DNA from: Acidobacteriota bacterium
GTDB taxonomy: Bacteria; Acidobacteriota; Terriglobia; Terriglobales; Acidobacteriaceae
Reading direction: 5' to 3'
Assembly: GCA_021793595.1 (NCBI GenBank)
Contig: JAJYSL010000311.1
Span: 1 to 5,368, forward strand
DNA: 5,368 bases
The notes under the pieces were generated by a model that searched no databases, had not been told where the DNA came from, and saw nothing but the letters and a program-made list of their open reading frames with translations. Below are positions 1 to 4,770 of the stretch, piece by piece; the stretch's first letter is position 1, and every line of letters starts with the position of its first letter. The translations under genes and the position numbers were made by a program.

Positions 1-666
1 CTGGCGCGCAACAATCGCCGCGACTGGTTCGACGCCCGCAAAGCCATCTATGAACGCGAACTGAAAGCGCCCCTGCTGGCGCTGATCGAAGAGATCAACG
101 GCGATTTCGTCGATTTTGCGCCGCAGCACATTCGTCCTGCCCAAAAATGCATGTTCCGCATCTATCGCGATACGCGCTTCTCCGCGGATAAAACTCCATA
201 TAAAAAACACATCTCCGCCTGGTGGGCTCGGCAGGGGCTGGAAAAGAAATCCGGTGGAGGCTTCTACTTTCACCTGTCAGGAAAAGAACTCGTCATCGCC
301 GCCGGTGTCTACATGCCGGAGCGAGAGCAATTGCTTGCCATCCGCACCCACCTGCTTGAAAACCATGAGGAATTTCGGCGACTATCGAGTGCCCGCAAAC
401 TCCGGCGACTCATGGACGAGTTCGATGGGCTGCGTCTGACCCGTCCGCCGAAAGGCTTTCCGAAGGATCACCCAGCCATCGATTTGATTGCCTGCCGCCA
501 GTGGGGAGTTTCGACCACTTTGCCTGCGGAAACAGCGCTCCAGCCAACCCTGCGCAAAGAGATCGTCGCCCGCTTCCGCGCTGCGGCACCACTGATCGAA
601 TTTCTCAATCGTCCGCTGACAACACAATCGAGAGCCAACCAAGCACAGTGGCTTGGCTTGTATTAG
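1..666 (+). CDS. DUF2461 (TIGR02453-type) domain protein, 5' partial
   Basis: The reading frame is open from the first base and ends at TAG 664-666, leaving 221 visible residues. The family is recognised by its motif order: NNRRDWF at residues 4-10, then the signature RIYRDTRFSADKTPYKKH at about 53-70, a glycine-rich segment leading to YFHLSG and AAGVYMPE at about 80-105, and the C-terminal LTRPPKGFPKDHPAIDLI block near 137-155. Family members are usually about 220-230 residues, so only some 10-20 N-terminal residues and the start codon lie outside the window. The biochemical function of DUF2461 proteins is not established, and no catalytic residues or signal peptide are visible. Nothing after it looks co-transcribed, because the next 550 bases are gene debris. 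The family call is firm; the function is unknown. Confidence 0.88.
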   Translation: MARNNRRDWFDARKAIYERELKAPLLALIEEINGDFVDFAPQHIRPAQKCMFRIYRDTRFSADKTPYKKHISAWWARQGLEKKSGGGFYFHLSGKELVIAAGVYMPEREQLLAIRTHLLENHEEFRRLSSARKLRRLMDEFDGLRLTRPPKGFPKDHPAIDLIACRQWGVSTTLPAETALQPTLRKEIVARFRAAAPLIEFLNRPLTTQSRANQAQWLGLY

Positions 667-742
667 GACTGAATTTGTCTCCATGGGGCACCGTTGCGAC
701 TGAAACGGGGTTGCCGATGTCCGCCATGTTAGGCGCAATCGG

Positions 743-756
743 CGAGGATATCCTCG
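743..756. repeat. 14-bp perfect palindrome next to the IS110 fragment
   Basis: CGAGGATATCCTCG is a perfect palindrome directly before the stretch that becomes recognisable as an IS110-family transposase. It could be an operator-like site, part of the element's non-coding left end, or chance. No protein or RNA partner can be assigned. Confidence 0.3.
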
Positions 757-928
757 TTTGTGTATCAATACGGTTTTCATCTGGTTGGACTCAACCGGCG
801 CGGCGAAATCGTGGTGCGCAAGAAGTTCTCGCGGACACAGTTTCTGCACTTCACAGCGAACCTGAAGGTCGATTTGATCGGCATGAAAGCCTGTGGGGGA
901 GCCCATTTTCTCGGACGCGCATTGGCAC
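757..928 (+). pseudogene. IS110-family transposase, N-terminal fragment
   Basis: Translation in frame 1 from about 769 gives GFHLVGLNRRGEIVVRKKFS, then RTQFLHFTANLKVDLIGMKA and CGGAHFLGRAL. This is the beginning of the RuvC-like DEDD transposase domain of IS110 elements, in which GxDxxKxxFHLVG is followed by LIGMEACGGAHFLGRAL. Homology stops at about 925; the rest of the domain and the C-terminal serine-containing Tnp domain are missing. The usual N-terminal GxD motif is not in this frame, but IGEDI is encoded two frames over at about 738-752, hinting at an old frameshift or small insertion. GTG 760 opens the frame but gives no functional protein. This is a dead remnant, not a mobile unit; no element ends were identified. 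Confidence 0.72.
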
Positions 929-1220
929 CCGGCTGCGTCTCGAATTCCAGGCGTCGAATGAATTGGCGGTACAGACTGCGTTGGCGGGCGTCGTTCCAGG
1001 CGAAGGCCCCGCGCCGACACGGCGCAAGCAGCCGTGGCCGACGACGCTGCCGGAGCAGGTGCGGGCGGTGAAGGATGTTCTTCGCGCCACTCCGGTGCAG
1101 CGCGCGCAGCAGGTCGCGGCCGCGTTCAAGCCCGCCAGTCGAATACGGGTGGCCGAAATTCTGGAGACCTTGACGGCGCTGGGGCAGACGCGACGGCTCG
1201 AAGACCGATATCTATTGTGA
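918..1220 (+). pseudogene. C-terminal tail of a DNA methyltransferase-like protein (fragment)
   Basis: In frame 3 the DNA encodes about 100 residues that look protein-like, ending at TGA 1218-1220. Recognisable blocks are TRLRLEFQASNELAVQTALA, then PTRRKQPWPTTLPEQVRAVKDVL and VAEILETLTALGQTRRLED. The PWPxTLPEQ...V followed by VAEILETLxALGQxR pattern resembles the winged-helix-like extreme C-terminus of large class I SAM-dependent DNA methyltransferases (MmeI/type IIL-like), recalled from memory rather than searched. None of the catalytic part is present: upstream in this frame the sequence is the out-of-frame IS110 piece and DUF2461. The open frame back to 501 is therefore accidental. Best read as the surviving 3' end of a gene lost by insertion or deletion. 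Confidence 0.45.
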
Positions 1221-1246
1221 TGGGATGATTTTTAGGATTGGAGAAT

Positions 1247-1272
1247 CCCAGGTCTCAGAAGCGAGACCTGGG
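1247..1272. repeat. Perfect 10-bp stem-loop, probable dispersed intergenic repeat
   Basis: CCCAGGTCTC (1247-1256) and GAGACCTGGG (1263-1272) are exact reverse complements with a 6-nt loop (AGAAGC). No T-tract follows on either strand, so it is not a classical intrinsic terminator, although it could still act as a 3'-end structure. Its form resembles short palindromic units scattered between genes in acidobacterial genomes (inference from memory). The core GAGACCTGG recurs once more at 1301-1309. Confidence 0.6.
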
Positions 1273-1304
1273 GCACCCAAGGTACACCAGCCATCGGTTG
1301 GAGA

Positions 1305-1343
1305 CCTGGAGCGGTTTCGCGGTGGGCGGAACGCTGCTCCAGG
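1305..1343. repeat. 8-bp inverted repeat with 23-nt loop
   Basis: CCTGGAGC (1305-1312) pairs exactly with GCTCCAGG (1336-1343). Pairing may continue inward through GGTT and AAC with a bulge. It sits 32 bases after the preceding stem-loop and shares its CCTGG core, so the two may be diverged pieces of one repeat family. No T-tract follows. Confidence 0.4.
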
Positions 1344-1520
1344 GCGGGCAAAGCTTGCTCCGGGCGCAGGGAGGCGGCTGCACGAAGGCGCATGAATCGG
1401 GGGGGCCGACGATGTGATGGATATCACCGCCACGATGCAGCCGAGTTTACTATTCTTCAAGAGTTGGGACTGGAACGGTATTGTGGATGCAGTTCTTTTA
1501 GGAATGCACTTTTTTTGTCG

Positions 1521-1536
1521 AAGGATCCCTGGGATG
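1521..1536 (+). promoter_or_regulatory. Ribosome binding site fixing the cytochrome c start
   Basis: AAGGA (1521-1525) lies 8 bases before ATG 1534. It supports that start over the in-frame GTG at 1414, because the ATG is followed at once by a normal signal peptide. Confidence 0.6.
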
Positions 1537-1854
1537 AATCGACAGAAAACAGTATTGGTCACGCTGATGTTCGCCGGCCTCGCAACTAGCACCGTGCTTG
1601 CGCAAAGCGGCGGCGCGGACATTTACAAGAGCAAATGCACGATGTGCCATGCAGCCGATGGCACCGCCAATTCGCCCGCCGGGAAGGCGATGAAGACGCC
1701 ATCCTTTAAGGACCCTGCGGTGATGAAGATGTCGAGCGCGGAGCTGGCCGGGATCGTGAAGGCCGGCAAGGGGAGAATGCCAGGGTATGGCGCCCAGCTT
1801 TCAGACGCGCAGATCAAGTCGGTCGTTGCGTACATCCACACGTTGCAGAAGTAA
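1534..1854 (+). CDS. Small periplasmic monohaem cytochrome c (class I)
   Basis: This is a 106-residue electron-transfer protein. It begins with a Sec signal peptide: MNRQK, a hydrophobic stretch from V7 to L22, and likely cleavage after TVLA (residue 23). The mature protein is about 83 residues. CTMCH at 35-39 attaches the haem with H39 as one axial ligand, and GRMPGY at 80-85 supplies M82 as the probable distal ligand. The C-terminal LSDAQIKSVVAYIHTL is the closing helix of the cytochrome c fold. Size and motifs fit the c551/c553-like, cbb3-subunit-III-like group (Cytochrome_CBB3, PF13442). It would act as a soluble periplasmic carrier. The next cytochrome gene begins about 300 bases downstream, beyond a weak terminator, so co-transcription is uncertain. 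The exact redox partner cannot be told from sequence. Confidence 0.92.
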   Translation: MNRQKTVLVTLMFAGLATSTVLAQSGGADIYKSKCTMCHAADGTANSPAGKAMKTPSFKDPAVMKMSSAELAGIVKAGKGRMPGYGAQLSDAQIKSVVAYIHTLQK

Positions 1855-1887
1855 TGGTGGTCGCAACGGAGTGACAGGACGGTGTCA

Positions 1888-1913
1888 TGCAATTTGTTGC
1901 ATTGCAGTTTTTT
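1888..1913 (+). terminator. Weak rho-independent terminator after cytochrome c
   Basis: TGCAAT (1888-1893) pairs with ATTGCA (1901-1906) across a 7-nt loop, followed by one G and T6 (1908-1913). An overlapping alternative stem is ATGCAA/TTGCAT (1887-1902). The stems are short and AT-rich, so termination is probably partial. Confidence 0.4.
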
Positions 1914-1991
1914 CAATTCCGCGCATAGAACGCGGCAAGGGTCAGAGACCCAATGAATATTTTTTTCTTCGTACCGGCGAGGTCTCTCCAC

Positions 1992-2050
1992 AGCAGTCCG
2001 GCTGGACGCGGCCCTGATGAGTTCTGCAGAGGCAACGCCAGCCGGATGCT
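1992..2050 (+). ncRNA. Candidate structured leader RNA: nested hairpin
   Basis: TCCGGCTGG (1997-2005) is the exact reverse complement of CCAGCCGGA (2038-2046). The helix extends outward with AGCA (1992-1995) and TGCT (2047-2050) past a single bulged G1996, giving 13 base pairs. Inside it, GCCCTG (2011-2016) pairs with CAG and GGC (2027-2029, 2031-2033) past a bulged A2030, with a 10-nt loop. It lies about 80 bases upstream of a terminator-like hairpin with which it can exchange strands. It matches no RNA family I recognise. The pairing is directly visible; that it is a functional RNA is inference. Confidence 0.4.
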
Positions 2051-2129
2051 TGAACACGGGACATTTTCCGCAAGGGTTGACTTACAGCGGCGCGGTAGAA
2101 GGCTGAAGCACGGAACATTGCATTACGCG

Positions 2130-2171
2130 ATTCCCGCCGCCGGCTGGAAGATGCCGGCGGCGGGAATTTTT
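2130..2171 (+). terminator. Strong terminator-like hairpin overlapping the cytochrome start (possible attenuator)
   Basis: The left arm TTCCCGCCGCCGGC (2131-2144) and right arm GCCGGCGGCGGGAA (2153-2166) are perfect reverse complements, 14 bp, extended by A2130-T2167, with an 8-nt loop. TTTTTGTTTT follows at once. This is a textbook intrinsic terminator in form. However, the loop carries GGAAG and the first two bases of ATG 2151, and the right arm plus T-tract encode the beginning of the signal peptide. It could therefore attenuate transcription and also control translation of the octahaem cytochrome. Confidence 0.6.
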
Positions 2172-2984
2172 GTTTTGCTGCTGCTGTTGTTGTTGCCGAG
2201 CGCGCTGTATGCGGCGAACAATGCGGACTGCCTGGCCTGCCACGCGGACAAGACGCTGCAGAGCGCGGCGGGAAAAAGTGTTCCGGTGGATGGAGACACC
2301 TTCCACGCAAGCGTTCATTCCGGGCTGAGCTGCACCGACTGCCACAGTTCCGTGAATGGCTTCCCGCATCCGGACCATCCGGCGGCGGTGCAGTGCGCGA
2401 CCTGCCATGCGGACCAGGCAAAGGGGCTGAAGGGCAGCGTGCATGCGGCCGCGAGTCCGGGCGCATGTCTGAGCTGTCATGGAAGCCCGCACGCGGTTTT
2501 TCCCAAGGATGACCCGCGATCGGTGGTGTATCCGCTGAACATTCCGAACACGTGCGGAACATGTCATGGCGGGGTGGAGGACCAGTATCTTGGCGGCGCG
2601 CATGGCAAGGCCGTGGCGAGCGGAAATATGAAGGCTCCGGTATGCACGGACTGCCACACCGCGCACGCGATTCTGCAGCCGACACTGGCGGCGTTTCGTA
2701 TGCAGTCGACGCCGATCTGCGGCTCGTGCCATCAGGGCAGGTTCGCCACCTACGGAGATACGTTCCACTCGCAACTGCGACTGCTGGGCGGCTATGTGCA
2801 GACGGCGCGATGCTGGGACTGCCATGGAGCGCACGAGATTCTGTCGGCATCCGATCCTCGCTCGCCGGTTGCGCCGGGGAATATCGTTTTATCCCACCCT
2901 AGCTACGCTAGAGCACCCCCTCGCATTCCCATGATCCGTGAAAATGCTCCAGGAGAAATTCGGCGCGTACTACAACAACTTTGA
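2151..2984 (+). CDS. Secreted octahaem c-type cytochrome, probably C-terminally truncated
   Basis: Eight CXXCH haem-binding motifs begin at residues 27, 61, 82, 106, 135, 165, 190 and 221 (CLACH, CTDCH, CATCH, CLSCH, CGTCH, CTDCH, CGSCH, CWDCH), counted from ATG 2151; total 277 residues. The N-terminus is a signal peptide with a run of seven leucines and likely cleavage after SALYA (residue 21), so it acts outside the inner membrane. The pattern of CHxxH-rich repeats resembles the haem half of cytochrome c3-family proteins that continue into a membrane cytochrome b domain. Here the family-like sequence stops at about DPRSPVAPGNI (2885), followed by about 32 unrelated-looking residues and TGA, so the gene may be broken. 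The start is uncertain: ATG 2151 has GGAAG with no spacer and no positive n-region. TTG 2118 would add a lysine-containing n-region, and ATG 2046 or 1953 are also in frame. Confidence 0.82.
   Translation: MPAAGIFVLLLLLLLPSALYAANNADCLACHADKTLQSAAGKSVPVDGDTFHASVHSGLSCTDCHSSVNGFPHPDHPAAVQCATCHADQAKGLKGSVHAAASPGACLSCHGSPHAVFPKDDPRSVVYPLNIPNTCGTCHGGVEDQYLGGAHGKAVASGNMKAPVCTDCHTAHAILQPTLAAFRMQSTPICGSCHQGRFATYGDTFHSQLRLLGGYVQTARCWDCHGAHEILSASDPRSPVAPGNIVLSHPSYARAPPRIPMIRENAPGEIRRVLQQL
2899..2911. repeat. Small inverted repeat at the cytochrome truncation point
   Basis: CTAGC (2899-2903) and GCTAG (2907-2911) flank TAC. It lies just after the point where the octahaem protein stops looking like its family, so it may belong to a repeat that replaced the original 3' end. 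It is too short to identify. Confidence 0.25.
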
Positions 2985-3003
2985 GGTCAGCATGTTCGTT
3001 TGA
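2983..3003 (+). promoter_or_regulatory. Three-codon upstream ORF (MFV) in the first repeat copy
   Basis: GAGG 2983-2986 precedes ATG 2992 by five bases, and translation gives Met-Phe-Val then TGA 3001-3003. The stop codon of the octahaem gene (2982-2984) overlaps this Shine-Dalgarno, and the uORF stop overlaps the Shine-Dalgarno of the next gene. Termination of one frame thus places ribosomes at the next start. Whether it is translated is unknown. Confidence 0.45.
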
Positions 3004-3013
3004 GGTCAGCATG
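3002..3013 (+). promoter_or_regulatory. Ribosome binding site for the NapC-like cytochrome
   Basis: GAGG (3002-3005), five-base spacer, ATG 3011. This chooses the start MFGTLKKN over the in-frame TTG at 2981, which would add ten residues with no Shine-Dalgarno of its own. Confidence 0.65.
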
Positions 3014-4435
3014 TTCGGTACATTAAAGAAGAACCTTCGCGTGGTCCTGTTTTATGGGAACAACCCGCTCAGCCTGATTGGCGGCGCACTGACAAGCGCC
3101 TCGGCGTTTGTGCTGATCGGTTTCTGGGTGGTCACGATCTTCGGTCATGGCGGTTCCACAAACCCCTACCTCGGCATTATTTTCGATCTGTTTTTGCCAG
3201 GCCTGTTTATCCTTGGGCTCATTCTGATTCCCATCGGCATCGGGCTGCGCCACAGCCATCTCAAAGCCGCCGGACAACTGCCCTCGGTCTATCCGCAGAT
3301 CGACCTGCAGGACCCGGTCTTTCGCCGTGGGATTGAATTCGTCGTCGCGGCCACCTTCATCAATTTTGTCATCGTAGGGACGGCGAGCTATCGCGGCGTC
3401 TCCTACATGGATTCCCCGAATTTCTGCGGCCAGTCCTGCCATGTGATGGCGCCGCAATGGGACGCATATCAGGTGGGCCCGCACCAGCATGTGGCTTGCG
3501 TGGAGTGCCACATCGGGTCTGGAATTTCCGCAGCCGTAGAGGCCAAGGTGAACGGCACCAAGCAACTGATGGAAGTGACGTTCGACACCTATTCGCGCCC
3601 CATCACCGCTCCTCTGTCGGTACTGCATCCGGCGCGCGCCACCTGCGAGCAATGCCACAATCCGACGCGGTTCGTGGGCGACCGGCTGCTGGTGCTGACC
3701 AAATTCGGCGATGACCAAAAGAATTCCATTACCCGCAGCGTGCTGGTGCTGCACCTGGGCGGGGTCGATTCTCTGTCGCACCTGAGCGGCATCCATGGTC
3801 ATCATCTCGACGATTATGAGTACGTGGCCACCGATCCGACCGACCAGACCATCATTGCCGTGAGCAAGCGCAATGCGGACGGCTCCGTGACGCAATATGT
3901 CAGCTCCGACTGGAAAGGTCCAATCCAAGGAGTGACGCGGCGGATGGACTGCATGGACTGCCACAATCAGGCGTCGCACATGTTTGTGACACCGGAACAA
4001 GCGCTCGACGAGGTCATGGTGGACGGGACGCCCAGCGCGAGTCTGCCGTTCGTCCACAAGCAGGGAATGCAACTGATTCAGGCGAAATATAGCTCGCAGG
4101 CCGAGGCGGCGGCGAAGATCACCTCCGGGCTGCAGGACTACTACAAAACGCAATATCCCGATGTGTGGAACGGCCAGCGCGGCGCTGTGGAGAATGCCGC
4201 GCGGATGCTGGTCACTATTTACGACCGGAACGTCTTCCCGTTCATGAAGGTCGCGTGGGGAACGTATCCGAACAACATCGGTCATACGGACTATCCCGGC
4301 TGCTTCCGCTGCCATGATGGCAATCATGTGGCCAAGAGCGGAAAGGTCCTGACCAACGATTGCAGCGTCTGCCATAACCTGCTGGATGTGGATGATCCGA
4401 GTCCCAAGGTGCTGACTGAACTCGGCATGCAGTAG
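3011..4435 (+). CDS. Membrane-anchored hexahaem NapC/NirT-family cytochrome c (ImcH-like)
   Basis: This 474-residue protein is a likely quinol-oxidising inner-membrane cytochrome that passes electrons to periplasmic partners. Three hydrophobic helices occur at about 21-43, 56-78 and 107-126, after a basic start (KKNLR); the rest is periplasmic. Haem motifs: CGQSCH at 139-144 (CX3CH), CVECH 163, CEQCH 212, CMDCH 314, CFRCH 431 and CSVCH 451. The block YMDSPNFCGQSCHVMAPQW, followed by GPHQHVACVECHIGSG, is the NapC/NirT signature, and CEQCHNPTRFVGDRL is typical of longer members. Three N-terminal helices plus six or seven haems recall ImcH of Geobacter (inference), rather than single-helix four-haem NapC or NrfH. 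It lies 26 bases after the octahaem gene, so the two are probably co-transcribed and may share an electron route. Full length, no disruption seen. Confidence 0.9.
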   Translation: MFGTLKKNLRVVLFYGNNPLSLIGGALTSASAFVLIGFWVVTIFGHGGSTNPYLGIIFDLFLPGLFILGLILIPIGIGLRHSHLKAAGQLPSVYPQIDLQDPVFRRGIEFVVAATFINFVIVGTASYRGVSYMDSPNFCGQSCHVMAPQWDAYQVGPHQHVACVECHIGSGISAAVEAKVNGTKQLMEVTFDTYSRPITAPLSVLHPARATCEQCHNPTRFVGDRLLVLTKFGDDQKNSITRSVLVLHLGGVDSLSHLSGIHGHHLDDYEYVATDPTDQTIIAVSKRNADGSVTQYVSSDWKGPIQGVTRRMDCMDCHNQASHMFVTPEQALDEVMVDGTPSASLPFVHKQGMQLIQAKYSSQAEAAAKITSGLQDYYKTQYPDVWNGQRGAVENAARMLVTIYDRNVFPFMKVAWGTYPNNIGHTDYPGCFRCHDGNHVAKSGKVLTNDCSVCHNLLDVDDPSPKVLTELGMQ

Positions 4436-4588
4436 TTCGGGCGCGGGCGTTTCTCCGTTGGAAATAAGGTTGGTCGTTCCGATCGCTTCGGCTAGGTTCC
4501 GGGCAGACTGCACGGGTGGAGAGGTGCGTCGCAGAACGGACTTAGGCCGATATCGTCGATAGCCGGTTTACAGTCTGTATGGTCATTT

Positions 4589-4619
4589 CGCTGCGAAAAT
4601 CGCGATGATGCGCGCAGCG
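4589..4619. repeat. 7-bp inverted repeat enclosing an 8-bp palindrome
   Basis: CGCTGCG (4589-4595) pairs with CGCAGCG (4613-4619) across 17 bases that include the palindrome ATCGCGAT (4599-4606). It could be a 3'-end structure for the cytochrome transcript. There is no T-tract. Confidence 0.3.
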
Positions 4620-4640
4620 TCAACACTGCAATTACCCTCT

Positions 4641-4666
4641 GGATTCTTCGCTGCGCTCAGAATGAC
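4641..4666. repeat. Dispersed repeat copy 1 (GGATTCTTCGCT...CAGAATGAC)
   Basis: Twenty-six bases starting GGATTCTTCGCTGCGCTCAG and ending AATGAC. This wording, or its complement ending GAAGAATCC, is a recurrent intergenic repeat in soil bacteria, acidobacteria included (from memory). A longer, diverged copy follows at 4699-4743. Confidence 0.5.
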
Positions 4667-4698
4667 TCTTTCCATTTTGAAACCAGTTCTGTAGATCC

Positions 4699-4743
4699 GG
4701 ATTCTTCGCTCCGGTCGCGTGGGAGATCTCCGTCCAGAATGAC
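4699..4743. repeat. Dispersed repeat copy 2, with expanded centre
   Basis: It begins with the same GGATTCTTCGCT (4699-4710) and ends with the same CAGAATGAC (4735-4743) as the copy at 4641, but the middle is about 19 bases longer and different in sequence. The conserved ends and variable middle suggest a mosaic repeat. Confidence 0.5.
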
Positions 4744-4770
4744 TCCGTTCAATACGGAACTACGACACAG

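Larger units (their letters stand above)
1221..1533. other. Gene-free stretch with two inverted repeats
   Basis: No convincing coding signal exists on either strand. It holds a perfect 10-bp stem-loop (1247-1272), a second 8-bp inverted repeat (1305-1343) and a small GTGAT/ATCAC inverted repeat (1414-1427). The last part, after about 1430, is more AT-rich and probably carries the promoter and leader of the cytochrome c gene. No promoter boxes with good spacing were found. An ORF running in from 1414 adds 40 non-signal-like residues ahead of a clean signal peptide and is not believed. Confidence 0.6.
1855..2150. other. Structured intergenic region or leader before the octahaem cytochrome
   Basis: It contains, in order, a weak hairpin plus T6 (1888-1913), a short GGGTC/GACCC hairpin (1939-1951) with a T7 run at 1960-1966, a nested helix (1992-2050) and the left part of a strong terminator-like hairpin (2130-2171). 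The plus-strand frame of the following cytochrome stays open back to ATG 1953, but the encoded residues (arginine- and serine-rich, no motif) do not look like protein. No known riboswitch consensus was recognised. A candidate -35/-10 pair near 1902-1929 is too weak to call. Confidence 0.5.
2980..3017 (+). repeat. Perfect 19-bp tandem duplication of the translation start region
   Basis: The unit TTTGAGGTCAGCATGTTCG occurs at 2980-2998 and again, with no spacer or mismatch, at 2999-3017. Each copy contains a Shine-Dalgarno GAGG and an ATG. Because 19 is not a multiple of three, the two ATGs lie in different frames. Confidence 0.95.

Noticed and set aside
382..1020. 212-codon minus-strand ORF
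   Set aside because: It spans the antisense of DUF2461, the IS110 fragment and the methyltransferase tail, all of which have recognisable plus-strand homology.
501..1220. 239-codon plus-strand ORF taken as one gene
   Set aside because: Its first part overlaps DUF2461 out of frame and its middle overlaps the IS110 fragment out of frame; only the last 100 residues look like protein.
1414..1533. N-terminal extension of the small cytochrome c from GTG 1414
   Set aside because: It would bury a clean signal peptide 40 residues in; ATG 1534 has AAGGA at good spacing.
2014..2020. Hammerhead ribozyme core CTGATGA
   Set aside because: No matching GAAA element or three-helix junction surrounds it.
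1978..2029. Resemblance to a fluoride (crcB) riboswitch through GGCGAG and CTGATGAGTTCTGC
   Set aside because: The conserved GGNGATGG start and pseudoknot pairing are absent, and there is no fluoride-related gene downstream; only the CTGATG core matches.
1930..2130. c-di-GMP/cGAMP (GEMM-I) riboswitch, suspected because these control multihaem cytochromes in Geobacter
   Set aside because: Neither the GGCAAACC nor the GACGCAAAGC core could be found.
1942..2850. 302-codon minus-strand ORF opposite the octahaem cytochrome
   Set aside because: The composition is low-complexity Arg/Pro/Ser and it is a shadow of eight CXXCH motifs on the plus strand.
3023..4513. 496-codon antisense ORF opposite the NapC-like gene
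   Set aside because: It is histidine- and arginine-rich with no motif, and it lies exactly opposite a well-supported cytochrome; a mirror of GC-rich codon bias.
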